Notes under the pieces: model-generated | What the model was told of the DNA's origin: nothing | Seen by the model: only the letters and a program-made list of their open reading frames with translations | Databases searched by the model: none | Translations under genes and position numbers: made by a program | Assembly (NCBI GenBank): GCA_025403435.1 | Contig: CM046350.1 | Span: 31,401,346-31,465,345, forward strand | DNA length: 64,000 nucleotides | Source of the DNA: Artocarpus heterophyllus | Lineage: Eukaryota; Streptophyta; Magnoliopsida; Rosales; Moraceae | Direction: 5' to 3' | Shown here: piece by piece, positions 21,551-31,568 of the stretch | Numbering within the stretch: position 1 is the first letter of the stretch | How the letters are laid out: each line of letters begins with the position of its first letter

Positions 21551-23030
21551 TGCCCCTGCTTGGTTTTGAGCATATTAAGGATTTATACCCTTTAGACCAA
21601 GATTTTAGTGAGGAGTATCGAGCTTGTGAGAAAAATGCAATGGGTAAATTTTATAGACATGATGAATTTTTGTTTAGGGAGAGAATAAGCTTTGTGTGCC
21701 TAATTGTTCTTTAAGAGATTTGTTAGTGAGGGAATCCCATGGTGGCGGATTAATGGGGCATTTTGGAATTGCTAAAACTTAAGCTGTTTTGCAAGAACAC
21801 TTATTTTGGCCACACGTGAAAAGGGATGTTGAAAGGATATGTAGTAGATGTGTCACGTATAGGCAAGCTAAATCGAGAGCACAACCCCATGGTTTATTCA
21901 CACCTTTGCCAATTCCTAATGAGCCTTGGACTAATATTTCAATGGACTTTGTGTTAGGTTTACCTAGGACCAAACGTTGGAAGGATAGTGTGTTTGTGGT
22001 TGTAGATCGGTTTTCTAAGATGGCACATTTTACTCCCTGTCATAAAATTGATGATGCATCACATGTTGCTGAATTGTTCTTTAGGGAGATTGTGAGAATA
22101 CATGGCATGCCTAGGACAATTGTTTCAGATAGAGATGCTAAGTTCTTGAGCTACTTTTGGAAGACTTTGTGGAGTAAGTTAGGTACTAAGCTGTTGTTTT
22201 CTACTACTTGCCACCCACAAACTGATGGTCAAACTGAGGTAGTAAATAGGACTTTGTTAACCTTATTAAGAGCAATCATCAATAATAACATTAAATCATG
22301 GGAAGACTGTTTACCGCATGTTGAGTTTGCATATAACCGCTCTGTCCATTCTGCTACTAAGTATTCACCTTTTGAAATTGTTTATGGTTTTAATCCTTTA
22401 TCACCATTGGATTTATCACCACTAACTATTTCTGAACATGTTAATTTAGATGGCAAAAGGAAGGCTGACTTTGTTAAACAGATTCATGAGAAGGCAAGAC
22501 TCAAAATTGAGCGAAGAACGGAACAATATGCAAAGCAAGCCAACAAGGGGCGACACAAGCTGATTTTTGAACCTGGAGACTGGGTGTGGTTGCACTTTAG
22601 AAAGGAGCGTTTCCCAGAACAAAGAAAGTCAAAGTTGTTACCACGTGGAGATGGTCCATTTCACGTCCTTGAAAGAATTAATGACAATGCTTACAAGTTG
22701 GATTTGCAAGGTGAGTATAATGTAAGTGCTACCTTCAATGTTTCTTATTTGAGTCCTTTTGATGCAGAGTCTGATTTGAGGACAAATCCTTTTCAAGAGG
22801 AGGGGAATGATGGAGACTTAGGGAGCTCAAATGCATGAAAGGTGGTTGACCCAATGCAAGTTCCTGCTGGACCAGTCACAAGAGCCCGAGCTAAGAAATT
22901 CAAGGAAGCACTAAATGGGCTGATTCACGAAATCTGGAATCAAGAAAATTTGTGCAAGCCCATTGACCCAGGCCCCCGTCAACCACAATGGTGCGTCAAT
23001 TTGATCCAAGTTCTAAAAGAATCCGGATGA
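21551..23030 (+). pseudogene. pol: Integrase of gypsy element P, with LTR-encoded tail
   Basis: The zinc-binding H-H-C-C part lies at about 21720-21870 ([13 protein letters not shown]). The core has Asp in [10 protein letters not shown], Asp in IVSDRDAKF and Glu in [13 protein letters not shown]. The C-terminal part has [16 protein letters not shown] and [15 protein letters not shown]. The open frame runs 21789-22838, crossing the LTR start at 22808. After a TGA at 22836-22838 the frame stays open to 23030 with VPAGPVTRARAKKFKEAL. Element F has a sense codon at the stop position, so the true end is probably 23030. Region 21550-21788 is broken by stops and a frame change. No classical chromodomain is seen. 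Confidence 0.9.
22795..22807 (+). other. Polypurine tract of element P
   Basis: AAGAGGAGGGGAA directly before the LTR start TGATGGAGAC. The tract itself is coding, within the polyprotein ORF. Confidence 0.85.
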
Positions 23031-23561
23031 GTCAAGCTTAAAATCAGCTCAAATTTTGCAAGATTAAGTCAATGGAAGAATTTTGGAAACTTTCCCATTT
23101 TGGCACACATGCGGATTATTTGCACTTTCCTTTAATTGTTGGGTGTGTAAATGGCTGAAAATTAACCATTAAGACTTTCCTTTCTTTTGGTTTTTATTTT
23201 AGGCTTAGTAATTATGATTGAATTTGTCCACTTTTCTTTTTGGGCAACACTTTGTAATTTTGGCCTATAAATAGGCGTTTCAAAGGTTAATGAAGGGATG
23301 AATGTTTATTTTCTGAGAGAAATAATTCTTTCTTTGGTTCTTTGATGAACTACACGAACTTTTCGGATCAATCCGAGCATTCAACCCCAACTTATCAATG
23401 AAGCTTCCTATCCTTGATTGTGGCGTCTACGTTATACCAAGGTTCTTGCTTCGATATAAGCAACGGGTCGCGGTGACTTCCATCCAAATCTGAGTAGAAA
23501 CGATCTTGGTGCCTTCTTATTGATAACGGGTTTCGTCAGTATATTGGCGAGGTTCTTATCA
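22808..23561 (+). repeat. 3' LTR of gypsy element P
   Basis: 754 bases, TGATGGAGAC to GGTTCTTATCA, with TGAT..ATCA ends. The first about 220 bases encode the tail of the polyprotein. TATA box TATAAATA at 23266-23273. Confidence 0.9.
23266..23273 (+). promoter_or_regulatory. TATA box in the P-family LTR
   Basis: GGCCTATAAATAGG in the second half of the LTR; conserved in the other LTR copies at about 18500 and, inverted, about 17970 and 39395. Confidence 0.6.
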
Positions 23562-24112
23562 CTTTGGTGATGGATGTGAGATGAACTTACCTTTTGAAAG
23601 CTCCTTTTGTTATGAATCTTGTTGTGGTTGAGTCATTTGAGTGATGATGTTTTGAGAAGAACTAGGATCATCATGAACTTCTTTGCCTTTTTCTTTGATT
23701 TCCAAGTTCATCATTTGATGTCTCAAACCTATATCATCATCATCCTCGACTTTCTCGATAGAAATGATTGTTTTATCAAATATGACATGCATAGACTCTT
23801 CTCCAACTAGAGTTCTTTTATTAAACACTCTATAAGCTTTACTAGTGGTAGAATAACTAAGAAAAATACCAACATTGAATTTTGTAATAAGTTTTTCTAA
23901 ATTATCTTTGGTGTTTAAAATAAAATATTTACCTCCAAAGACTTTGAAATAGCCGATATTGTGTTTTCTACCCTTCTGAAGCTCAGAAGGAGCTTTATTC
24001 AACTTAGGCCTAATAAGAACTCTATTAACAACATAGCATGCAGTATTAACGAATTCGGCCTAAAAATATTTTAGTAAACCATTCTCATTAAGAATATTTG
24101 AGCAAATATTTA
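23562..24112 (-). pseudogene. pol: C-terminal integrase region of copia element C
   Basis: Minus-strand text NTACYVVNRVLIRPKL, then LQKGRKHNIGYFKVFGGKY and SYSTTSKAYRVFNKRTLV is the end of a SIRE-type copia integrase; the frame 24002-23610 is open for 130 residues and ends in an acidic, Gln-rich stretch. A stop lies upstream near 24060. On the right the similarity ends at 24112, where plus-strand element D begins. On the left it ends at element P. The same lineage and strand as the RNase H at 16745-17672 make this the missing upstream part of C. Confidence 0.85.
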
Positions 24113-24240
24113 GGGATATTGGGCAGATAGTTGAGCAACCTAGGAATGGATATTGGAAGGCAGCCAAATGGGTTATGTGTTATTTATAGAGAACAAAAAG
24201 ACTTTATGCTCACCTATCAAAGATCAGACAGTTTGGAGAT
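24113..24240 (+). pseudogene. pol: RT/RNase H fragment of copia element D, left piece
   Basis: Plus-strand text GYWKAAKWVMCYL, then after a frameshift KDFMLTYQRSDSLEIV, is the link between copia RT and RNase H. It continues at 41764 with EYSNSDFAGCQDSKRS, so element E split one gene here. Everything upstream in D is missing; the fragment abuts the minus-strand integrase of C. Confidence 0.85.
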
Positions 24241-24422
24241 TGTTAGAAATTCAAACAAATTCCATGAAACATGGAATAATTTTAGGCTTATTTATTGGCT
24301 TGTTTTAGGAGTAGATTGTGGCTCAAATTAGGGTAGAAAGTAGAAAGTGAAAGTTGTTTGTGTATATATTCGTTGTTGTATATTCTAATAATTGAAGAAG
24401 AATGGAGCCATTTTAGTCCATA
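24241..24422 (+). repeat. 5' LTR of copia element E
   Basis: 182 bases, TGTTAGAAATTC to TTTTAGTCCATA, matching 41583-41758. Very short for a copia LTR but within the known range. Confidence 0.85.
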
Positions 24423-24435
24423 TGGTACCAAAACC
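24423..24435 (+). other. Primer binding site of element E (degenerate)
   Basis: TGGTACCAAAACC directly follows the LTR and resembles TGGTATCAGAGCC with four differences. Confidence 0.55.
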
Positions 24436-24505
24436 TAATTAGGCTCTTTGGAATTTTTTCAAACTGTTTTTCCTCTCTTGTTTCAGCCTTAATTGCTGAA
24501 TATTG

Positions 24506-26445
24506 TGTTGGAGAATAAGTACGCAGTGGCAATTTTAAAATTTTTATACCAGAGTTATTTTCAAAACACAAGTTTAACATGCTATACGCATAAATTAACC
24601 AAATCTTACTAATCTTCTTTATTGAAGAGATTCCATAATCAATGAAAAGAAGGGTGTTTCAAAAGAGCCTCAACCAACTAGCTTTCTTTGTTATTCTCTA
24701 TCCACGAACAGTGTGTTTATGGGCACACTCGTACAACTCTTCCCTGGTGACTTTCCTTCCAACCAATTGAGAGATACCTAAAACTACAGTTCAAGATTTG
24801 TGAACAATAGCTCTCAGGGGAGTTTCAGAGACTCACAGACAGAGTGCTCACTCTTGTTTTGTCAACTTATCTACATAATAATGAGTCTCACTCCCTATTT
24901 ATAGAGGTTGGGCCCAAGGGTTAGTCCTTATCAAATAAAGCGTCAAAAATTCAAAACAGGATCAAATCAGAATCAATATCTGATAAAATTCACATCTAAA
25001 ACACATAATCAAATTATCATTTGGTCGGCAGGCCGAATTAGCAGATTGGCCTGCCGAACATACTCCATTGGCAAGCTGAACCTGAAGACCGGCCTATCAA
25101 ACTTATGATTTTTTTTATCCCTGCGAATATTTATTTCCCACCTAAGATTCTTGGGATAGAGCCTTAGTTTTAATTCAAATAACCCAATAGAAAAGTTATC
25201 TGATTAAAACAGTCATATCTAGATAATCTTTAGAAAAATAAATATTCCCAATAATTCAACAAGTTTATCTTGAATTAATTTACACAAAATTAATTCAACC
25301 GATAAACAGACAAGAATTATCTGATCCTATCAAATTTTAGCCAATCTGATAATTTGATATAAGTCACCAATTTATTGAAAAAGCACACCGTATCACTGTA
25401 GGACTTATTATGAGCTAGCAAAGGGGACCTGATGGACCTATATAGTTCAAGCTCTCCATAATTTTGAAACCCAATATCCCAGATATACATTTCATAATCA
25501 TCAACTCTAACGCTACTCTACTAAAAGCTTAAATTTGCACTCTCAAACTATATAGAATTACAAAGCCTGAATAGCTAAGTCTACATAACATATCATAATG
25601 TGTTGTCTCCCCATAAAATTATCCATAATCAGCTTGAGGATAAATTCTGTCTTACCTTCTCGATTATTTTTCTCTTACGTTCCATTATCTCACCACCAAA
25701 AGATTTACCATCTAAATACAACACCTATGTATCCAAATGGTTGAGCGCTCTAGTTTTTCAATTACAGGATAACGCATATGAGCAGATATCAATGACTACT
25801 AAAAAGGAGCTATGGATTTCATTTATATGAATAACAAGTCTACACTATCAAGTGTCATGCCTCTAACGTACCAACATACGTATCAACATAAAATGTGGAT
25901 GTCACCCTTTGGTACATCAAAAGACATAAGTCAAGATAACGAGCCCATTATTCATCTCAAGATTAACATACAACACATATGATTGCCTAGAATGAATTGA
26001 TTTGTCAAGATAGAATTATTAATCTAAATCAATTACACTTTATGTACCGATCCAACACATCATCACCTATGACAATGCACCAATGTTTCTATTCATAGAG
26101 TTCACCTCCGATGGCCAAAACAAACCATCTCCCGTTAGGGATGTAGACAACATAATAATCTTTGCATGAATAAAGCGCCTAACTTTATTCCCTCGATTGT
26201 AGATCTTATGATTTAGACTGTCACCTTTAGAATCATGTCTTCCACATAATCTGTCCATCATATGCCTAATTCTATAGGTTTAGACCGACAGTCTTAGACT
26301 TTTGTTTGCTTATCATATATTCAATAAATATAAACATAAAAATGATAACAATTTGGTATATGAATAATAAATAAATTCTTTCTAGATTAAAAATGTCTCC
26401 AAAAACATATTACATTTTTACTCCTTAGAACATACATGTTTAGCA
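24506..26445 (-). repeat. Solo LTR of the A/B copia family, inverted
   Basis: 1,940 bases. On the minus strand it runs from TGCTAAACATG (decayed TGTTAGACATG) to the CCAACA-type end. Perfect target duplication TATTG at 24501-24505 and 26446-26450, and no internal sequence, so an LTR-LTR recombination left it. Four repeat units with the TCGGCAGGCCGA-type core lie at 25025, 25046, 25068 and 25088. It sits in the leader of element E. Confidence 0.95.
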
Positions 26446-26450
26446 TATTG

Positions 26451-27109
26451 TGCTCTATTCTTTTCTATTTTTATGGCCTAAAATAGACATTTTTTTTTCC
26501 TTTTAGCCATCAATACTGAGCTTGTTTTCTTCTCGGGCTCTTTTGTTCTATTTTTGGGTTACTATAGCACCCATTTATTCAGGCTTCCATTGCCAATGAA
26601 AAATATACTTATCCTTTCACGACAAATCTTTATTTTACCACTTATTCTAGCTGCCATCATTGTCACCATCTCTTCTAACAAACCTTCGTCATCATCAACA
26701 TCTTAAATCTACACACACCTCTTTTTTGACAAAGTCTTTACAAGAATCACCGACTAGTTATGTGAAAAAAGAAAGAAGAAGAAATCGTACATTTATGACT
26801 CTTTGTGGGTTATAGCTAGAAGAAGGAAAGAAAAAGTCTTTCTATGGGTGGTTACAGCTAGATTTCATCTTTTTTTAGGAGACCAAACATTACTATTCAA
26901 AAATGACATGTCGTTTCACCATTCAAGGGTTGTTCCACTATTCAACATGTCATTTCACTATTCTAGGTGTCGTTTCACTATTCTAGGTGCCGTTTCACTG
27001 TTCAACAAGGCATCACTTCATTGTTCATTGTGTCATTTTGTTCAAAAACAATAAAAAAGGCATGTTGATCATTGTGCCTCTACATTGGGTTTCATTCCAA
27101 AAGTAAAAA
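26451..27109 (+). other. Leader or gag-less internal part of element E
   Basis: Continuation of E after the solo LTR. No gag coding sequence is recognisable. Bases 26911-27010 hold about five 20-base units of the type TCGTTTCACTATTCTAGGTG, most exact at 26950-26989. The rest is pyrimidine-rich on the plus strand. Confidence 0.5.
26911..27010 (+). repeat. Short tandem repeat, 20-base unit
   Basis: TCATTTCACTATTCTAGGTG (26950-26969) and TCGTTTCACTATTCTAGGTG (26970-26989) are near-identical neighbours. Weaker units flank them at 26911, 26931 and 26990. Confidence 0.75.
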
Positions 27110-27556
27110 ATGACCTCGTCTGTTACTAATTCTTCGTTGGTGCAAGTAATTACTCTTTCTACAACTATGCATGTTGCTCGTCTTTCAAGTTATTCTCGAA
27201 TTATAGACTATGGAGCAGTAGATCATATAATTAGCCATTCAAATTTTTTTACATCCTATACCCCTTGTTCGAGAAGGCAAGAGGTGAAAGTGGCAAATGG
27301 CTTGTTCTTATCAGTGGCAGGAAAAGGGTGTATTCCTATCTCTAAAAATCTTTCTCTCAGCTCTATGTTACATGTTCCTAATCTTTCTTACAATCTCCTT
27401 TCAATCCGCAAAATTACCAAAGACCTTAATTGTTTTGCAAATTTTTTTCTGAATCATTGTGAATTTCAAGACTCATGCTCAGGAAAGGTGATTGGTACTG
27501 GAAAGGAGTTTGATGGACTTTACTACTTCAAAGGTGTATCTATTCGTCATTCGTAG
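27110..27556 (+). pseudogene. pol: Protease and pre-integrase fragment of copia element E
   Basis: An open frame of 148 residues. RIIDYGAVDHIISHSNFF is the copia protease start, with the catalytic D-S-G changed to D-Y-G. It is followed by KVANGLFLSVAGKG and MLHVPNLSYNLLSIRKI, the usual downstream block, and the GAG-pre-integrase start CSGKVIGTGKEFDGLYYF. The similarity stops near 27545, and minus-strand gag of element F begins at once. The zinc-knuckle part of gag upstream is not recognised. Confidence 0.85.
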
Positions 27557-28645
27557 CAACCTCTCCGTCGTCCCTTAACACCATCACCCTTTTGTTCGGA
27601 CATTAGCTTGAGATGTGACCCCTGCCTTGGCATTTGAAACATTTAATATCACGGTTTTGAGAAGTGGATTAATCATGTTTACCTTGGTTTAAAGGGCTCG
27701 TCGTGGCTGGTTTTGGCTCAAACTTAGGCCTAGCGACCGATTTCTCTTCTCTCTTCCCATAATTCGGCTTCCATGAAGAAGGTCCCGAGCTAACATTCGT
27801 ACGTGAACTACCCCTCCTCTTAAGCTGCCGCTCTACTGTGATGGCCATGTGCACCATGTCTTCTAATTCTACATAGTGTTGCATCTCCACCCTATCTTGA
27901 ATATTCAGATTTAGCCTTGGAAAAATCTTGCCATGGTTGCTTCTTGATCTTCTTCAACATTGGCTTGTATCATGGCTATTTCCATTTCTTGATAATATTC
28001 CTCCACACTCTTGTTTCCTTGTCTAAGTTCTTGTAACTTTTTGTACAATTCCCGATAGTAATGGTTGGGCACAAATTGCTTTCTCATCACTGTTTTCATC
28101 TCCTCCCATGTCTCAATCGGGTGTTCTCGGTTCCATCACCTATTCATTACCAACTGATCCCACCACACAATCGCATAATCGGAGAACTCAATTGTACCAA
28201 GCTTAACTTTCTTTAACTCTAAGTAGTTATGGCAATCGAACACTAGCTCCACTTTCTTCTCACACTCTAGGTAAGCTCCGTGGTCATTTTTCCCTTGGAA
28301 TAGTGGAATCTTCATTTTAATACCTCCCATATTATTTTCTTCCCGATCCCTAGCTTCTTTATTCCCATTTCCATGCCTAAATCTGCCCCTATTTATCGGT
28401 GGTTCCTCCAACTCTTCTAATTCATCTTCCTCCAAAAGAACACATCCAGCTGTCTGCCTATTTTGCATGTTTTGTGGCTGCCTATTACGTGTTTTGGCAT
28501 CAACCTCATCCAATCTCTCCTAAATGGGCTCTAGCGCTTGGGTCAACAACCATTCCATTTGCCTCATTAATGCTTGCAACTAAAGATTTGGAACGTTTTG
28601 TTGTGGAAGGTCATCTTCGACTTCTCTTTCTTGATTTAGATTCAT
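27557..28645 (-). pseudogene. gag: gag of gypsy element F
   Basis: The start is probably the ATG at 28645-28643. Open pieces follow: 28513-28136 with an acidic block LLEEDELEELEEP, then GGIKMKIPLFQGKND and KKVELVFDCHNYLELKKV, and WWDQLVMNR. Then 28099-27911 with WEEMKTVMRKQFVPNHYYRE and RQGNKSVEEYYQEMEI, the standard gypsy retrotransposon gag block. Then 27890-27669, and a CCHC knuckle CFKCQGRGHISS-stop-C at about 27650-27605. The next block VLRDDGEV is cut at about 27557. Stops at about 28570, 28516, 28134 and 27905 break it. This shows what element P lost, since P is the same family. Confidence 0.85.
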
Positions 28646-29451
28646 TTTTTTTATCCTGCAAAACAACGTTAGATAATAAAGGACCTTACTTCTCTCCCTC
28701 ACGTGTTTCACTCTATCAATTGGTCACTTAGTTCACTCGTGTTTCACTCGAATAATTGGCTTTTACCCTCCAATGTTCTCACCACTCTTGCCTTTTTTTT
28801 TTTTTACTCATGTATTCTCTCTTTCGGTTCTTTTGGAATTACGCAAACAACAATCAAATCTATCTAGTAACAAATTCACTAACACTTTTTGATATGCAGT
28901 TCGGAATGAAGCAAATTTTCACACTATGAGGTGAGGTCAAATTCGGACTCCTAGACACTCAAACAATGGAAAGGAAACAAAAAATTTTAAGGAGGGTCAA
29001 ATTCGGTAAAATTTTTTTATTTTTTTATTTTTTTTGGATCCTCTTGATTTTTCTTTTCTTTTTTTTGTGAAATTTGGCAAGAACAAAGGCTAATAGACCT
29101 AGAAACACAAAACAAGAAGCTACAACCTAAACTTGCAGCCCAAGACACTAGTTACCCGAAACCAAAACCAACCCTAGTAGCCCTAGATGAAAATTTCGGC
29201 CAACACTAAGTTCTTTCCCAAACAAGAATTTGTAAAACTACAAGGAATAGAATTTTGGATTTGACCTTGTCAACAAACCAAAGAAAGTTCAAGAAACACA
29301 AATGAGTATGCAAGAACCCTATGAATTTATCAAACTCAAAATATTTTATTTTATTTTATTGAACGGAATAGAACCTAAGTAATAAACCAGAGTTGAAAAA
29401 CAAATAAGAATAGACAAACCTGAGGCTAGAACCAAGGCTACTGATACTAGA
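28646..29451 (-). other. Leader and primer site of gypsy element F
   Basis: On the minus strand the LTR end TTATCA is followed by TCTAGTATCAGTAGCC, a decayed form of TGGTATCAGAGCC. About 800 bases of A/T-rich leader follow, with poly-T and poly-A runs at 28790-28806 and 29005-29040. Unlike element P, no 229-base units are present here. Confidence 0.7.
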
Positions 29452-29544
29452 TGATAAGAACCTCGCCAATATACTGACGAAACCCGTTATCAATAATAAA
29501 AAAAAAGGCACCAAGACCGTTTCTACTTAACTTTAGATGGAAGT
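29452..29544 (-). repeat. 3' end of the F LTR, separated by element B
   Basis: 93 bases reading TGATAAGAACC inward on the plus strand, matching the end of the P LTR. It ends GAAGT at 29540-29544, the target site of element B; the LTR resumes at 39183 with GAAAT. Confidence 0.9.
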
Positions 29545-30983
29545 TGTTAGACATGTATGCCCTAAGGAGTAAAAATGTAATATGTTTTTGGAGATATTTT
29601 TTATCAATAAAGAATTTATTCATTTATATATAACAAATCTTATCCTCTTTACGTTCATATTTGTTGAATGTATGATAAGCAAACAATAGTCTGAGACTGT
29701 CAATCTAAACCTTAAGAATTGGGCATATGATGGACTGATTATGCAGAAGACACGATTCTTAAGGTGATGGTCTAAAACATATGATCCGCAATCGAGGGAA
29801 TAAAGTTGGGCACTTTATTCATGTAAGGATTTTTATGTTGTCTATATCCCTTTTGGGAGATGGCTTGTCTTAACCATCAGAGTTGGACTCCGTAAATAGA
29901 AACATTGGAACTTTGTCATAGGTGACAATGTGTTGGATCGGGACATAAAGTGAATTGATTTGGATTAATAATTTTGTCTTGGCAAATCGATTCACTTTAG
30001 ACAATCATTTGTATTGTATCTTAATCCTGAGATGAATAGTGGGCTCGTTGTCTCGACTTGTGTCTTTTGATGTGCCAATGGCTGACTCCTACATCTAAAT
30101 AGTGGTATGCATGTCGGTACGTTGGAGGCATGACTCTTGATAGCGTGGACTTGTTGTTCATAGATATGGAATCCATAGCTCCTCTTTAGGAGTAATGATA
30201 TCCTCTTATATGCGTTGTCCTGTAATTGGAAAACTGGAGCGCTCAACCATTTGGATACATAGGTGTAACTGAATGGTATACTATCTTTGAATGGTAAGTT
30301 TTCTAATAGTGAGACAATGGAACGTAAGATAAAAATAATCAGGAAGGTAAGACAGAACTTGTCCTTAAGCCGATTATGGATTATCATATGGGGATACGAT
30401 ACACTTTGATATGTCATGGAGACTTAGCTACACGAGCTTCGTAATTCTGTAAAGTTCGAGAGTGCAGCTCCAAGCTTTTAGTGGAGTAGCGTTGGAGTTG
30501 ATAATTGTGAAATGTATATCTGGGATATTGGGTTTCATAATTGTCATGAGCTTAAACTTTATAGGTCCATTTTGGTCCCCTTTGCTAGCTCATAAAATCC
30601 TGTAACGACACGGCGTGCTTTTCCAATAATTGGTGACTTATGTCGGATTTATCAGATTGGTTTAAAATTTGTAAGAATCAAATAATTCATGTCTGTTTAT
30701 TGGTTGAATTAATTTTATAATAAAATTAATTTAAGATAAACTTGTTGAATTATTGGATCAGATAATTCTTGTCTGTTTATCGGTTGATTTAATTTTGGAT
30801 AAATTAGATCAAGATAAACTTGTAGAATTATTGTGAATTAATTTATTTTCTTAGAGATTATCTTGATAAAGTTTGTTTTGATTAGATATTTCTCTATTAG
30901 GTTATTTGAATCAAAATTGAGACTTTATCCTTTAGAATCTCAGGTGGAAAATAAAAGATTCGCTGAGATTTTTTCTTAGGAGT

Positions 30984-31038
30984 TCGGCCTACCGAATGAC
31001 GTGTTCGGCCTGCCGAATAGGCCTGTTCGGCCTGCCGA
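30984..31038 (+). repeat. Three-unit 21-22-base palindromic repeat in U3 of element B
   Basis: Cores TCGGCCTACCGA, TCGGCCTGCCGA and TCGGCCTGCCGA, spaced 21 and 22 bases. The 3' LTR keeps the same three units at 38616, 38637 and 38659. They lie about 120-175 bases upstream of the TATA box. Confidence 0.85.
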
Positions 31039-31157
31039 TCAGCGAGAGATAAGATTACTTATTTTCACACAGATCTTATCAGATATTGATCCAAACTTGA
31101 TTTTGTTTCGAGTTTTTGAGACCTAATCTGATAAGGATAGACCCTAGGACCAATGGC

Positions 31158-31165
31158 TATATAAA
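31158..31165 (+). promoter_or_regulatory. TATA box of the element B LTR promoter
   Basis: TATATAAA within GGCTATATAAAGGGAG, at the same relative place as TATAAATA in element A. Confidence 0.6.
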
Positions 31166-31555
31166 GGGAGTGAGTCTCATGATTTACTCAGATCAATTGA
31201 GAGATTAAGAGTGATACTCTTCTAGTGAGCATCTGAAAAACTCCCTTGAGAGCTTTTGTTCAGAAATCACGAACACTAGCTTTGGGTTCTCTCTCTTGGT
31301 TGGAAGGAGAGTCACCGGTGGAAGAGCTGTACGTGTGATCCCACACTCACTCTGGTTGTCGATAGAGAATAGCATAGAAGACTAGTTAGTTGAGGCTCTT
31401 CTAGAATGTTACTTCTCTTCACAGACTTCGGAGGTTCTTCACACAAAGGTTAGAAGATCTGTCTAATTTATACATATAACATGTCAAACTTGTGTTTTAA
31501 AAATTACTCTGATGAAAATTTTTAAAATTCCACTGCGTACCACGTTTCCTACAAT

Positions 31556-31568
31556 TGGTATCAGAGCC
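31556..31568 (+). other. Primer binding site of element B (tRNA-Met)
   Basis: TGGTATCAGAGCC, two bases after the LTR end at 31553; intact. Confidence 0.9.

Larger units (their letters stand above)
17673..23561 (+). mobile_element. Ty3/gypsy element P, rearranged (inverted LTR piece, gag replaced)
   Basis: Parts in order: inverted LTR piece 17673-18118, LTR lacking its first bases 18119-18794, primer site, three 229-base repeat units, a small inverted LTR piece, truncated protease, RT, RNase H, integrase, polypurine tract and 3' LTR 22808-23561. Both outer edges are U5 ends (TGATAAGAACC inverted at left, GGTTCTTATCA at right). The outer flanks (ACATG and CTTTG) do not match, and part of RT of the host element C is missing at this point. 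The ORF passes into the LTR, a trait described for CRM chromoviruses; without a tree I treat that lineage as likely, not proven. Confidence 0.85.
29545..31553 (+). repeat. 5' LTR of copia element B
   Basis: 2,009 bases, TGTTAGACATG to GTTTCCTACA, paired with 37176-39182. Three nearly intact repeat units start at 30984, 31005 and 31027 in U3. Confidence 0.95.

Noticed and set aside
17668..23566. A target duplication for element P
   Set aside because: ACATG and CTTTG match at only two positions.
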